DNA of 64,000 nt from Sipunculus nudus (GCA_026874595.1 CM049308.1:77360124-77424123), one strand, 5' to 3'; shown: positions 38,761 to 51,300, counted from the first letter of the stretch. Translations and numbers: made by a program. Notes: a model not told the origin generated them from the sequence alone.

Positions 38761-39939
38761 CATTATGGAATTTAATTATCCCACGAGTGAAGAGGAGGGA
38801 AAACCTGTACACAAACGAAAGCATTTTCTAAAGACTGCTTGTTCAACGAGAGTTTGTCTCCCCACAGCTGTATAAGGCATGTACAATTGAAGGCTTATAC
38901 CTGTGTTTTGTGAAGAGGTGTGTCTGTTCTCGCAAATGTCACTCATATTGTGTTTTCCACCTTACAAGTAAACCATTGTTTCCTAAACATTCTAGGAATT
39001 TCCAATGAAAGAAACAGATATATATATATATATATATATATTTCGATTTAGTATAGTTAGCCACCCCGAAAAGTGTGCATAGAATGCCAAAATATTGCGT
39101 GTCCAATCACCAATGGTTCTTTTCTCGAGTTTTCAATAACGTTACACAATAGCACATCCCGTTATTTAATACGACCTGTCGCCTGAATAGTGTCATGCCG
39201 TTTTCCAGGTAAATGACAAAATGTCTTTGTACTTTTGTTGAACCGCACCCCTATCTTTAGAGAATAATAGCTTTTCACTTTTGCTTTTTATAAAACCGTG
39301 CATGCGGGATTACATGGCATCCAGTGCTTTAGACGACATTCCCAGATATCCTTTTGCTTATAAGTTATGTATATATGGGATCCATGACAAAATTTTCAAT
39401 TAAAAATTTCTCAATTTATGAAAATTAAAACTATTTAAGGGTTACAATTTGCCCATATATTTCATTTTTATGACATTATTATATGCAGCGGGTTATATAT
39501 TTGTCTGTCCACGTTTCCTAATTTGGCTTTTGAATATATTAAAATTAAAGTAAAGATAGCATACAAAAACACTGTTATATCAGTGTACTTACTGTATGTC
39601 AAAATATTATAGGATATATATAGGTTCCATATATGTGTCCTTATTTCCCAGGACGATGCAGGTGTATATCACAAAGGCAAGTTTCGTTCATTTCAATCAA
39701 AAGCATATTTATCATCCTATGTTTAGTTGAATATATTTATATGAAACTTTATTTTTATTTTATAGATCCATAGGATTGCCATTTTCATGTCCCAATTAAT
39801 GTGGCGTGGTTTATATTAACCAAGACTTGTAATGGTTTTGCTGATATCTATATATCAAACCTTGCTCAGCATGCATCCATGAGGCTAACATTTTGAACTG
39901 TTCCAATTTTTTCCACATCCATGACCACTAATTGCGAAG

Positions 39940-39977
<38 letters not shown>

Positions 39978-40019
39978 CCGATATATAGAGGACATATATA
40001 TGTTAAGGATTAATAAGGA

Positions 40020-40068
<49 letters not shown>

Positions 40069-40616
40069 CAGCTGCATGCATGGATGACGTCATCTATAGA
40101 CAATAAAAAAAGTACCACTTATGCTATCAAGCTCAGATCCTCATGTCATATATATATATATGTTACCCAATTATCAGATCTATATATAATTGAATCAATT
40201 TAGACATTTCATGCAGTTCTAATTCAATTCCAGTTCAGACGTCAATTCAACATGATGGGGAAATTTTGAAATTCCGATTTTATTTTTATATTTCTATTCA
40301 ATTCAAATTCAATTCGCCATTAAAAAGTTGAAACCTTTTGATAACAATACATTTAAAAGGTCAGTGCATTGATAAAAAAATTTAGTATAAAATTCAGTAC
40401 TAGCGATAAAGCATGCAGTAAATTAGCTTTCCATCTTGTTTCTTAATTCGTTTTTTTTAAAGAAGCATCGAAAATATCAGGAAATTTTTAGTAAACAAGT
40501 CGAAACTTCTGCATGCGTTAATTTGTTTTATATGGTCATGTATGGAAATCTAGAATTTCCAATATGGACATTTATAATAAAGGAATATAGATATATAGTC
40601 TATTTATATATAGTCA

Positions 40617-40662
<46 letters not shown>

Positions 40663-41178
40663 TAGTACAGTCAATATAGTCCACTGTTTTATAATATCTC
40701 AAAAACTTAATAGCTGATCAAACATTTTGTCTAGTCCTCTATTTTCTTTAGTCAAAGATTAAAGCCTTTTAACAATTAAACCTGGGTTTGGAATACATTT
40801 AAATTCAAATATTATAATATGGAAATCATGACTACTATTGCATGACATTAGAACCATTGATTCCAATGTCTCAATTAAGAACTATAAAATAATAACTGCC
40901 CAAAACTTGACGAATATGTATTCAAGTTTACATATATGATCATGATGACTTTTGACCTGCAGGGCTTAATAGATTTTGTGGGCCAAATGTGTGAAACACT
41001 CTCTCAATGAAATGTGTGATATTTCTGTATATATACCACAGCGGGCATGCACGGCTTCTATACCAATAGTAGAAATCATTACTTTGTCTATATATAAATG
41101 CTGTGATATATAATTTAGTACCCATACATGGTGTATATTTTTTGCCCAACTTTAATAATTTATACATTTCCATGCAGG

Positions 41179-41215
<37 letters not shown>

Positions 41216-41310
41216 TCCTAAGTAGGTTCTAGTGCTTGCAGTATATACATGTATAGTGTCATTGTTTGGTTATTGCATGCATGGTGATTCAACGCGTACC
41301 GCAGATACTG

Positions 41311-41384
<74 letters not shown>

Positions 41385-41424
41385 AAACACGAAATAGACT
41401 TATTATATATGCATGCATGAATAC

Positions 41425-41467
<43 letters not shown>

Positions 41468-42530
41468 AGAATGACCCTAATTCGCTTTCCATTTACATTA
41501 TAACTATATCTTCATAAATATTTTATCAATTATAATTAATAGCAATTGGTTAATGTAGAATTAAATAGAAGTATTTTAGTACACGATTATACATCATCAT
41601 TTAAATACCCCCATATCATGGGGGGGGGGAGTAAAGAAGAAATAACTTGTATTATATATATAGTCCGGTGACAAATATATAAAATATATTTTATATACAT
41701 TGCGCATTATAGGGTGTATTTGAAAAGTAAGTCTATTTATGTATAAAATTAAAAAGATCCAATACAGGTTAACATATATATATAAAACACACACATGCAC
41801 ATGCACACACAAACACAACATATATATCCAGGACACGCATGTAATCTTCTAAACAGTATTCTTAAGAGTCACGATATATGTCCATACATACAACTGCATT
41901 TAAAGTTTTAATTAAACTTACATAAGCAATATCAGGAAATTGCATGCATGGGATATAATCGTCGCTATAGTCAAATGCCGATACCTAATATCCCAGAATC
42001 ACCGCTAGGAAAGGTCGGGTATTATCACAGCGGATAATTCCTGTATACATCTTTATTTTAATGATTACTTTGTTAAAAAAAAAAGAACAAAATGTTGAAG
42101 GGATCTATTTTTTCTCCCTGAATAATAATCCCCAGGGATCTGCCTGAAATGTTATATGTGAAATTTAATCGAAATATTGTAAAAAATATATGTAATACAA
42201 GTAAAAAAATAAGTTTTTATATCAAGTTTCAACCAAAATCAACTGTTATTGTCATTCATTCAAATGTATATATATATACATGAGGTAACAAAAATGAAGA
42301 CGTATAAATATGAAATATTTTCTACAGAAATGAAGAATAAATACTCATCATCAAGATAATTGCTTGTATAATTGTCTTTATTATCCAGATTGAATTAACA
42401 CATGTAAGCCAGGGGGTTTTGGTCCATATACCTATAATATAAGCACAAGAACAAACCTTTAGTTTAGAGCTACCTTGCCATTTCCTTCAATCGTCCTTGA
42501 TGTCTTAAATATTACTATGATATGAATGTT
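38761..42530. other. AT-rich intergenic DNA dense in (TA)n tracts
   Basis: (TA)n arrays at about 39020-39043, 39940-39957 followed by (GT)n to 39977, 40026-40066, 40619-40661, 41183-41213, 41318-41384 and 41434-41463. No gene supported; long frames are Tyr-Ile runs across these tracts. Confidence 0.7.
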
Positions 42531-42534
42531 TGGG

Positions 42535-42900
42535 CGTGGTAAAAAAAAGTTATTCCGCTTTAGGCTTTGCCGATAGGCGTTCCTTTGCTACCACTCTCTC
42601 CGTGGAAAGATTCTCGCCTGGACGCGGTCCTCAGAGAATGAGGGGGTGAAGTTAAAGAAAGAAGATTGAATAAGGGAATTTCTGGAAGGCAACGAATTTA
42701 TTTAGCTGAGGATATATTTCTAGCTATAGATCGACTCGCCTTTATGCAGATAGATTCTCGCCTCTCCGCTGTCCTCGGAAAAGATGTGTCCAATACCTAC
42801 GCCCTAATTGAACCGTGGCAGGTTTATTTTCTCCGATTTTCTCGAAACCGCTCATTGGGGCTGCCATTTTGCGCTCACTAAAACCTGGATGTCATATGAA
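42535..42900. promoter_or_regulatory. small GC-richer block with an internal direct repeat
   Basis: AGATTCTCGCCT occurs at 42608 and again at 42752, each followed by a related GCxGTCCTC motif, giving two diverged copies of about 25 bp set 144 bp apart. Function unknown. Confidence 0.3.
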
Positions 42901-43079
42901 GCATGTCGAAATTAAAGGTTAACCTCTATAGTATACCATAATACCACTGGTTACACATGCATTAACAAGATAAGATGTATCATAATTGAATAAATAATAT
43001 ATATATATTTATGTTTACATGTGTATTTTTCGTATACATATATTTTATGTTTACATACAATTTCCGCTGAATGAAAGTC

Positions 43080-43990
43080 AACTGAGGGATAGGTATGTGG
43101 CTCTCTGTCCGTCGTCCGTCCGGCCGTCCGTTAGCAGGGCAAAAATCGTAACTGCTGAACCTGGAAACTTCAAAGTGTTCGTCAAGGGAGGTCAATAAAA
43201 AATATTCAAAAATATTCTTGGAAACCTGAAATTAGGTTAGTTTGACGTATCTCCTCCCTAGCTATGGGGCTTGTAAGTATACAAATCCCCCCTCTCCCCC
43301 CCCAAAAAAAGAATAAATAAATATTTGATGCAAAATCTCCAGTCTCATGATAATTTATGCATTGATTGCCATGAATCTTGCTTTCAATATTGACCTTGAC
43401 TATTTTCGTCAATCTCGAAAATTTTTACGATTTTTATCTGTTTTTAAGACCGTCAGATGACAGCAATTATGCCAGGTTCTCAGCTATGGTTTCATCTAGT
43501 GTTCTGAAACCAAGTATGCGTATTGATTATGATTTGTTTCTTCAGTTTCTGAAGACTGGTGGCGCCACTTGTATTTTTTTCTATTTTAAATGCATTTTCC
43601 CGTTATTTTGAGACTGCCAAATAACATTGATACTATCAGATTTGCAACTGCAGTTTCATGTGAGTCTTAAAACCTTGTGTTTTTTATTAGGGCCCCGCTT
43701 GAATAAGCGGATGCCCTATATTTATCACCCTGTCCGTCCGTCTGTTTGTCTTTCTTAATGCCCGTAAAATTAGTTTCTAGATGATGACACCAGTTTGGAT
43801 TGACATATGGATTTCAAACCTGACTTATATATATGGCCCACTTTTAACGCAAAATCTCTATTGCTTTTTGGGTCATGAGGTCAAAAGGTCAAGGTCACAG
43901 GACACACAAATACAGAAGATTGTGGATGCATTTAAAGCCAAACTTTTCATCCCAAACCTTCTGTCGTCAACGTGGCGCACCTGCCAATAG
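43080..43990. repeat. dispersed repeat sequence of a mollusc-type family
   Basis: Contains GTCCGTCGTCCGTCCGGCCG (from 43107), a CCGCTT-GAAT-AAGCGG hairpin (43695-43710) inside GGGCCCCGCTTGAATAAGCG, then CCTGTCCGTCCGTCTG, and further on AAAAGGTCAAGGTCAC (about 43884). From memory this order resembles repeats common in bivalve and gastropod genomes. No open frame of note. Confidence 0.45.
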
Positions 43991-44611
43991 GGGAAGGTTC
44001 TTTTTGATTTTGGCCTATTTATTGACAAATTATAGTTAAAGGATGAAAACTCCGGTTTTTGTGACAGGTTGAAAGAAAAAAACTCATAAACCTATAAATA
44101 TAGACAAATTCAGCTGAACGTCGAGACCCATTGGTCTCTAGTTCTATGTGTAAGGTTGCGCAAAAAAAAACTACTAAGCTAATATCGCATGAACAGGATT
44201 AAATCTCAGTTAGATTTTATAATACTCCGAGGGGGACGCTCTCTGTAAAAAAGAATAGTATCATAAAAATAACGACAATAATAAGATATTATAGGGAAAT
44301 ATTAGATTTATTTTAAATAAGATATCGAAATATACTACATCAGTGCAGATCAAAACATACATAATTAAATATAGCAGTTAGAATAAGAACCTCTCATTGG
44401 AAAATTGACACGCATAGATCTCCTGCACCGCTTCTCTTAAGCACCAGTTTGGCATATTGTTGATGAACTTAGAGCATATCGTAGGTCAACATGAACCAAC
44501 GCAAAGTAGCTGAATCTGTAAAGAAACACAATTTAAAGAATTTATAAGACATCATATTGACGATATACTGACACTCTGCATGTACTAGTGTAAAGACACA
44601 TATAGTACATA

Positions 44612-44660
44612 TGTGTGTGTGTTGGAGCTCGTTTCCGATGAGCTTGGCCCATATGTGGAT
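44612..44660 (+). repeat. left direct repeat flanking the non-LTR element (likely target-site duplication)
   Basis: 49 bp that recurs at 46623-46671 with 3 mismatches. It begins (TG)n and continues GGAGCTCGTTTCCGATGAGC. It also equals the outer end of the DNA transposon inverted repeat, so the retroelement landed inside that repeat. Confidence 0.7.
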
Positions 44661-46622
44661 CCGTTATTTTGTATGCTTTAGTTAAAAAATACTTGGTTAA
44701 AATAAAGGTAGATTTTACTGTTTATATATTGACTTTGCAAAAGCGTTTGATTGTGTACAACATAATTTATTGTGGCATGTTTTATTAAAACAAGGCATAA
44801 ATGGTAAAATATTACGTGTTATAAAATCAATGTATTCAAAAATGCAGTCTTGTATATTAACTGAGAGTGGACTTACAGATTATTTTGCATGTTCGGTAGG
44901 TACCCGGCAAGGTTGTATGATAAGTCCTTTATTATTTTCTTTATTTATTAATGAGTATTGTAACATGTTAGATGGAAGCGATTGTCAAGGGATATATGTA
45001 AATGGTAATCTCTCAAATTTAATGACATTGTTATTTGCAGATGATATGGTTAATTGTGGAGATACTGTAGGTAGACTTCAGCAACAGATTGATCTCTTAC
45101 AAAAGTTTTGTGAAAATTATGCATGGTTTCAAAATTAATACAGATAAAACTAAGATTATAATTTTTAGGAAAGGTGGTCCCTTACGAAAAGTAGAAATAT
45201 GATATTTAAAAAGTAAACAGTTAGAAGTGGTTCCATACTACAAATATCTTGGTATTATTTTCTCCACAAAATTGTCTTGGTCAAAAAAACAACAACAGCA
45301 GGTTTTACAAGCAAACAAAGCTGTATGCATGATTAAAACATTCAGCAAAAAGTGTAAATATGTAAGTACAAAACATCTCTTTTATTTGTTTGATCAAAAG
45401 GTAGTGCCAATACTAACATATGGATGTGAGTTGTGGGGTTTTAAAAAATCTGAAACTTTAGAGAGAGTACAGTACAAATTCTGCAAACACATTTTAAATG
45501 TAGGTCAGAATACTCCAAATGCAGCAGCATTAGGAGAATGTGGCAGATTTCCTTTGTTTGTAACTTGCTTATTGCGTTGTATTAAGTATTGGGTTAAACT
45601 TTTAATTGCATATGCCAGAACATAGATATCAGAAACATGTGTACAATATGTTGATGAATTTACAACAGTGGTAAATCAAATTGGGTATCTCAAGTAAGAA
45701 CGTTGTTCCAGTCTGGTTTTGGATATGTTTGGATGGCACAATACATTGGAGATGTTAATTATTTTATGAAAGAAGTTGAAATGAGAATAAAAGATATGGC
45801 CATTCAAAATTGGCATGGTGATATTGAATTGTGCAGTAAACTCTTCTATTATGGTACTTTTAAATCTATGCTCACGCTAGAAAAATATGTTGATTGTATC
45901 CCAAATATAAACAACACCGTACAGCACTTGCTAAACTTCGATGTTCAAATCATGAATTAGCTATATATAGAAATCGGCCGCCATAAAAACATTTCTCGTG
46001 AAGAAAGGATCTGTAAATATTGTTTATGCTATGGATTCAATATTGTTGAGGATGAAGCACACTTTATGCAAGAGTGTAAATTATATATCACGATTTGAGG
46101 TTAAAATATATATTAGACAAGACTTGCATTATCCAAGTGAACAAAATTTTATAAAATTATTTAATTTAGATAATCCATTCGAAATATAAAAAGTTGCTGC
46201 ATATGTGTTTAATTCGTTTTTGAGGAGACGGAAAATGATAGATGGTTGAATTATGTATTTTAAACAGTACTCACTGTTGACGGCACAATAGATTCATTGT
46301 GTACTTAGGTGTGTAATAATGTTACATGTGTTTATGGCACGATTGATTAGTCATTACTTAACATTATATATATTGTTGTAATTTTTTAACTGACTGTTTA
46401 TTGAAGTGTAATTATGTTTATCCTCACAGATGATGGCAAAACAGATTTATATGTATGTAGGTATGCAGTTCTGTTACTTGTGTTAATGGCAGTGTTTACT
46501 AGAAAATATAAGACTGCTACCTTCCATTGGATTGATGTACTTGTTTAAATTGAATATTTATTGAAATGTTTGGAACTTTGGGCCTGAGGCCTTTTTCCTG
46601 AATAAAGTCCTGTTCTGTTCTG
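44661..46622 (+). mobile_element. 5'-truncated non-LTR retrotransposon (Nimb/Jockey-like)
   Basis: About 1.96 kb between 49-bp direct repeats. It holds the end of a reverse transcriptase, its C-terminal zinc-binding segment, a ~500-bp 3' UTR, AATAAA at 46601-46606 and a terminal TGTTCTGTTCTG. The AATAAAG-(TGTTC)n end and the protein layout match I/Jockey-group elements common in molluscs; the exact clade is my judgement. The missing 5' part (endonuclease, ORF1) is typical truncation during target-primed reverse transcription. Confidence 0.85.
44701..46098 (+). pseudogene. reverse transcriptase pseudogene of the non-LTR element
   Basis: Fragments in order: YIDFAKAFD (RT motif A, near 44724), GTRQGCMISPLLF (motif B, near 44899) and LLFADDMV (motif C, near 45029); the thumb region YKYLGIIFSTKLSW (near 45239); PILTYGCELWG (near 45408); a linker with SGFGYVWMAQYIGD (near 45712); and a C-terminal zinc-binding piece, CKYC...H....C (45970-46098). 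The frame is broken by a shift near 45120, a TGA at 45200-45202, a stop at 45623-45625 and a further shift near 45965. It is inactive, and several independent breaks point to an old copy. Confidence 0.9.
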
Positions 46623-46671
46623 TGTGTGTGTGTTGGAGCCCGTTTCCGATGGGCTTGGTCCATATGTGGAT
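46623..46671 (+). repeat. right direct repeat flanking the non-LTR element
   Basis: The mate of 44612-44660, 46 of 49 bases identical. It continues directly into the rest of the DNA transposon inverted repeat, whereas the left copy breaks off into retroelement sequence. This shows which element is the host. Confidence 0.7.
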
Positions 46672-46981
46672 TTGATACCATGCACCTTCTTGCCCATCTG
46701 CAGATGGGCTTGGCCCAATAACCGATTTTAGTTTTTGTTAGTATAATACGTTATTATTTTATTATCTTGATGACTTTTGTACTCAGACAAACATTTCTCA
46801 GAACTTAAATGTATTTATTGAAACATAAATTACTATATCACAGCCTTAAATCAATAATTTTATCATTAAAGTTACATTGATGTACATTCAGTGTTACAAC
46901 AAACTTTTTAATAATTTTATTCAAACAATTCATAACTATACTACATTGCATGCATTTGATGTTAAGAGTTTAATGAGGTTC
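46636..46981 (+). repeat. left terminal inverted repeat of a DNA transposon
   Basis: Reverse complement aligns across its whole length with 48130-48555. It begins GAGCCCG next to a (TG)n tract. Contains the perfect 18-bp palindrome GCCCATCTGCAGATGGGC at 46692-46709. Confidence 0.88.
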
Positions 46982-47244
46982 GTTAATTATTTGAATAGTT
47001 TGTAAGGTAATGATAAACTGACGGGTTTCTTTATGGCTGAATGGTTTGGTAGGTAAGCTATCGTGTTTCTTTATAGTTCTATCAGAGGGTTTCCAAGAAG
47101 TAGCGGTAACCGTTTGATTAGTACCCCGATGTTTTGACTAGTAATATGTGAGCATGTATAATCATGACTCTGATCGAGTAGTTCAGTTTTACGTTATATA
47201 TCAGTAACCTGGTAGTTCAGCGTAAGTTCTTGCAGTTTGATAGA

Positions 47245-47291
47245 ATGGACAACACACGCCATCGCGAATGGACAACACACGCCATCGCGAA
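47245..47291. repeat. 23-bp tandem duplication inside the DNA transposon
   Basis: GAATGGACAACACACGCCAT with CGC appears twice head to tail. Confidence 0.9.
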
Positions 47292-47299
47292 CTGCTTGA

Positions 47300-47679
47300 T
47301 GCGCATATAAGTATAATGCCCAACAGAACCTGTCCTGGGACATTCCAACTGCCGCCTTTGTCAAAATTTTGCATTTAAATAAAAATCATTGGATTACCAT
47401 ATCAAACAGTGGACAGCCCAAAAACTGTGTTGCCATCTATGACTTCATGGTTAAGAAACCCACAGAGGAAACTATTAGTATCTAGTCCGAAACTTCACCA
47501 GCATGCATGCAGACATCCTAGGATGCTTGTGATGAATGTCCACATGCAGACAGACAAATGCTAGTGACTGTGGCGTTTTTGCCCTGGCCTTTGCAAAGAC
47601 TCTATACTCTCCGGCAATGCATGAGCCCTGCAGCCAAAACTATACATTTACCCTCGGCATCATCTCTGTGATAACCTGA
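47300..47679 (+). pseudogene. Ulp1/SENP-like (C48) cysteine protease remnant
   Basis: Two pieces in different frames. The first (47333-47485, 50 codons) reads FVKILHLN, then NHWITISNSGQP with the family's catalytic His (HW at 47387-47392), then CVAIYDFMVKK (the YD position), and ends in TAG. The second (47536-47679) reads RQTNASDCGVFALAFAKTL, with Gln, the catalytic Cys of DCG and the following helix, and ends in TGA. A weak upstream match LLDAHISIM lies near 47295. The order His...Asp...Gln...Cys is that of C48 deSUMOylase-like proteases found in transposons. The frameshift between 47485 and 47536 and the stops make it non-functional. Confidence 0.75.
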
Positions 47680-47923
47680 AAAAAAAGGAGTCCTGCCCGA
47701 CTGCCCTGCTGCTCTCATCACCAGGACGCCAAAAACTCTTACGAATTCTAAGTAGAGAGCTTTTTAATAAGACACTTCTCCAAAAAACAAACTGTAACAA
47801 GATGTGTTATTATAGTAATAGTGCATAATTGTGATCGACCCTGAGATCAAATGATTCTGCATGAGAGAGTGTTTGCTAAATACATATATAACTATTCTGT
47901 TGTCAAAATGTATATATTAACCT

Positions 47924-47926
<3 letters not shown>

Positions 47927-47978
<52 letters not shown>
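47927..47978. repeat. (TA)n microsatellite
   Basis: About 25 TA units in the transposon interior. Confidence 0.95.
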
Positions 47979-47980
<2 letters not shown>

Positions 47981-48129
47981 GTCATTTAAAAATGAATTTG
48001 AGAAACTGATTTTGTACCAAATAAATTGCTCCTTAGGAAAATTGTATGATACCATGGAAGTCACATCTATATGTGGTAATGTAAATGAGATTTTTTCGCA
48101 ACAGCTGAAATTACTCTTTGGTAAAAAGT

Positions 48130-48381
48130 GAACCTCATTACACTCTTAACATCACCCGCATGCAATGTAGACTAATTAAGAATCGTGTGTAAAAAGTTAT
48201 TAAATAGGGTATTGTAACACTGAATGCACATCTATGTAGTTTTCTATGCACATCTATGTAGTTTTGATGATAAAATTATTGATGTAAGGATGTGATAGTA
48301 ATTTATGTTTCAATAAACACATTTCAGTTCTGAGAAATGTTTGTCTGCATGAGTGCAAATGTCATCAAGATAAAAAAAATA

Positions 48382-48446
<65 letters not shown>

Positions 48447-48552
48447 GTATTTCTAACAAAAACTAAAATAGGTCATATGGCTAAGTCCATCTGCAGAAGG
48501 GCCAGAAAGTGCATTTTATCAAATCCGTTATTGGGCCAGATCCGCAAACGGG

Positions 48553-48555
<3 letters not shown>
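48130..48555 (-). repeat. right terminal inverted repeat of the DNA transposon
   Basis: Inverted match of 46636-46981, expanded by a (TA)n insertion at about 48388-48441 and by a 21-22-bp local duplication (ATGCACATCTATGTAGTTTT, about 48223-48264). The outer end ...CGGGCTC abuts another (AT)n tract at 48556-48611. Confidence 0.88.

Positions 48556-48611
<56 letters not shown>
48556..48611. repeat. (AT)n microsatellite at the transposon end
   Basis: About 28 AT units directly abutting the transposon terminus. Confidence 0.95.
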
Positions 48612-48613
<2 letters not shown>

Positions 48614-49409
48614 AACTCATACTCCCAAACACACACATGTATGCACACATGCGTGCAGACTTACTTTCTCTACATCAGCTGGTATGTGACTTTGATACCG
48701 CAGGCTGAAGTTGTTACTAGCTGTAATATTATTATATGTCCTGTGTACAAATAACACATATAAATTTCAAGTTTTTATTCAACAATTTATTGAATGAAAA
48801 TGTTATATTTTTAAGTTTAAGGGTAGAAAGAATCATGATAGAGGGGGAAAAAAACATTTTAAGCTAATGTCATGTAGTATATTATTAGTTCATTAAACAG
48901 CGGATCAATGTTACCGGGGGCTTAAAATAGTGCACCTTTTAAAATTTAATTTTTTTAATGTTACAAAATCATGTGAAAATTAATGAAAAGTTAAAAATTA
49001 TGTATACTAGCAAAAAGATCACAGTATACTTGGTTTAATATAATGTATATACTTTATGGGCTCTTTTGTGACTATCAACCACTTTTGGAAAGAAATTAGA
49101 TATAGGGGTTTAAACCAGTGATGCTACCTTAAACTTCTCACATTTTCAGTACACAGACAATGAAATAGTGCGTTATGTTTAATATAGATAGTGTTCAAAG
49201 AAAGAAAACCATTGAATAGAAGGATGACTTAAAAGAAGAATGGGCGACCTACATTAAGGAATTAAGAAAGAAAGAAAGAATAAAGGGAGAAATGAATGGA
49301 CGAATGGAAAAGCAAAAGATAGAAAACAAAATAAAAATTTGGCTGGTGGCTATTGACGTTTGGGATTAAAAAGCAGGAAAATAACAGCTCCAAAATATTT
49401 ATGTTTGCA
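48612..49409. other. AT-rich intergenic DNA
   Basis: No gene or element seen. Confidence 0.5.
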
Positions 49410-49822
49410 GGGGCGTCAATATATACAAGGGTGGGGGTAGGGGGTACCTACCCCCCCCCTTTTTTTTGGAAAGGGGGATGGTCAATGTAACAACCCCCCA
49501 CCCCCCACCCCCACCCCCACTATTCAGAGAATACTATTTATATAATGAAATGAAATATATTAATAAATAGAATTATTGACTTTGGTTCCATTTATGAGTT
49601 AACTATAAAATATAATATCTAAACTTGGTTTAGAATTAACTTATACCGGAAATATAATATATATATATTTGAAATGTGTCAACCAGACACTATATATATA
49701 TAGTATATATGAAATATGTTATACAGACTCTAAAAAGATACTAGTATATATATATATGTGTGTGTGTATGTGTGTGTCTGCGAGGCATACCCCCACCCCT
49801 CCGGAAGATAAATTGACGCCAT
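49410..49822. mobile_element. MITE-like repeat family, copy 2
   Basis: Homologue of 23172-23618. The ends are inverted: GGGCGTCAATATATAC at the left and, read in reverse from the right, TGGCGTCAATTTATC, both followed inward by GGGGTGGGGGTA-like sequence. About 410 bp, non-coding. Flanking duplications are not clear. Confidence 0.7.
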
Positions 49823-51300
49823 GCACTGTATGTTTGTGATTATAAATAAGACAGAAACCGATGGTGGGTTAACGGTCGTCCATGATTAATTGACGAAGGG
49901 TGACACATTATGGCGATAGAGCCTCGATACTTTATTAACATGTGATATGTGGTGAGTAAGTGGCCTGATGTGAAAATCAATTTGATGACGTAATGAACAC
50001 ACGATAACGTAATGTATGTACTTAAAATCTCCACAGAAGTAAATATCAGAATATACACTCCCTCACATGACAAAGCATCATAGATATATGTGTTCTCCAT
50101 AATGCCAAGACTACCAGTCTCCTTATACGGGTTTTTTTACCATCTCGACTGGCTAATACGTGGTCTAACAGGTCACATGCTTCATATGGTTCTGAGAAAA
50201 TATTCAAAAGGTTATGACGTAGGGAGCCAATTTGTTTTAAACACATTGTTGTAAAACAATGCGCGAAGCATGGCCTGACATAACGCCATAATCTGCACCT
50301 ATATATACATAGGTTATAGGGTATCTTCCTTCATATACCTCTGTCAGTCCTAAGACCGGATATATAATATTTAAGGTTTGCGAAGAATTAAGCATACCTC
50401 TCCGTATATAGATAACAAATATTGCTGTGGAACCAAATTGTATATAAAATGGTACCTTATTGCGTTACTTGTTACATGCAGCCTGAATACCTAACATATA
50501 GAACAATATATTCAATAAGCATTAATGTAAATTTTGGCGTAATTAAAAAAAGTATATGTAATTATATACATGTGTATACATATACAAACTGTATTAACAT
50601 AAACCTATTAATTCATCTATACAGATTATGTTATGCAGTTATGTATACATGTCAGTGCATTTACAAAAAAAAACATCAAAAGTCTGAGTGAAAAGTTATG
50701 TGTACATAACATAAATTATTTAATATCGGTGTAAAAAATACATGCATGCATGTACCAGAGCAAATTGTAATATACACAAACTGACATGACTTTAAGTCCA
50801 TTTATCTAACTTTTAAGGGGACTTCTCCGATATCTGACGTTTATTAACTAAACATAATCCATTGACCCTTTAATAAAGGTCAGAATGCACTCCTCCCCCC
50901 CCCCCCCACAACCTGTGTTATTTACATTCATGTGTTTAAAACAAGTTTATAACAACCAGAGTTTTGCAAGGGGCGTTTTTGCAACTGAAGTGACTGTTTA
51001 TTTTCGCATTTCTGCATACAACAACCGTAAGTTATACATTATTATTTCGTTTGTCAACATTGCTGCGTTTACTAACAGCTTGTTGATAAAAGAAGGCCAT
51101 ACATCATCACAGAGGCGTTATAAGAACTTCTACTAACAAGCATTACCTAAGGTTCATTAATAGGTATACGCAGAGTAATCCAGAAATTACAAAATTCTGT
51201 AGAAAATTTAGGTGAATAGCTGGCTTTAATATACAAAATTACATGCCTACATTTATAGATTTAGTTACGTACATCATATGATTCAGAAAAACTCATGAAG
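49823..51300. other. AT-rich intergenic DNA
   Basis: No gene supported. Includes a C-run near 50895-50908. Confidence 0.5.

Larger units (their letters stand above)
46636..48555. mobile_element. decayed DNA transposon with ~350-bp inverted repeats and Ulp1-like protease
   Basis: A 1.9-kb unit bounded by long inverted repeats (46636-46981 and 48130-48555). The interior of about 1.15 kb includes a 23-bp tandem duplication (GGACAACACACGCCATCGCG..., near 47245-47291) and a broken C48-type cysteine protease. No transposase could be recognised, so this is an internally deleted copy or one whose transposase is too decayed to see. Several animal transposon groups carry Ulp1-like proteases; I cannot assign the superfamily. 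Confidence 0.75.
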
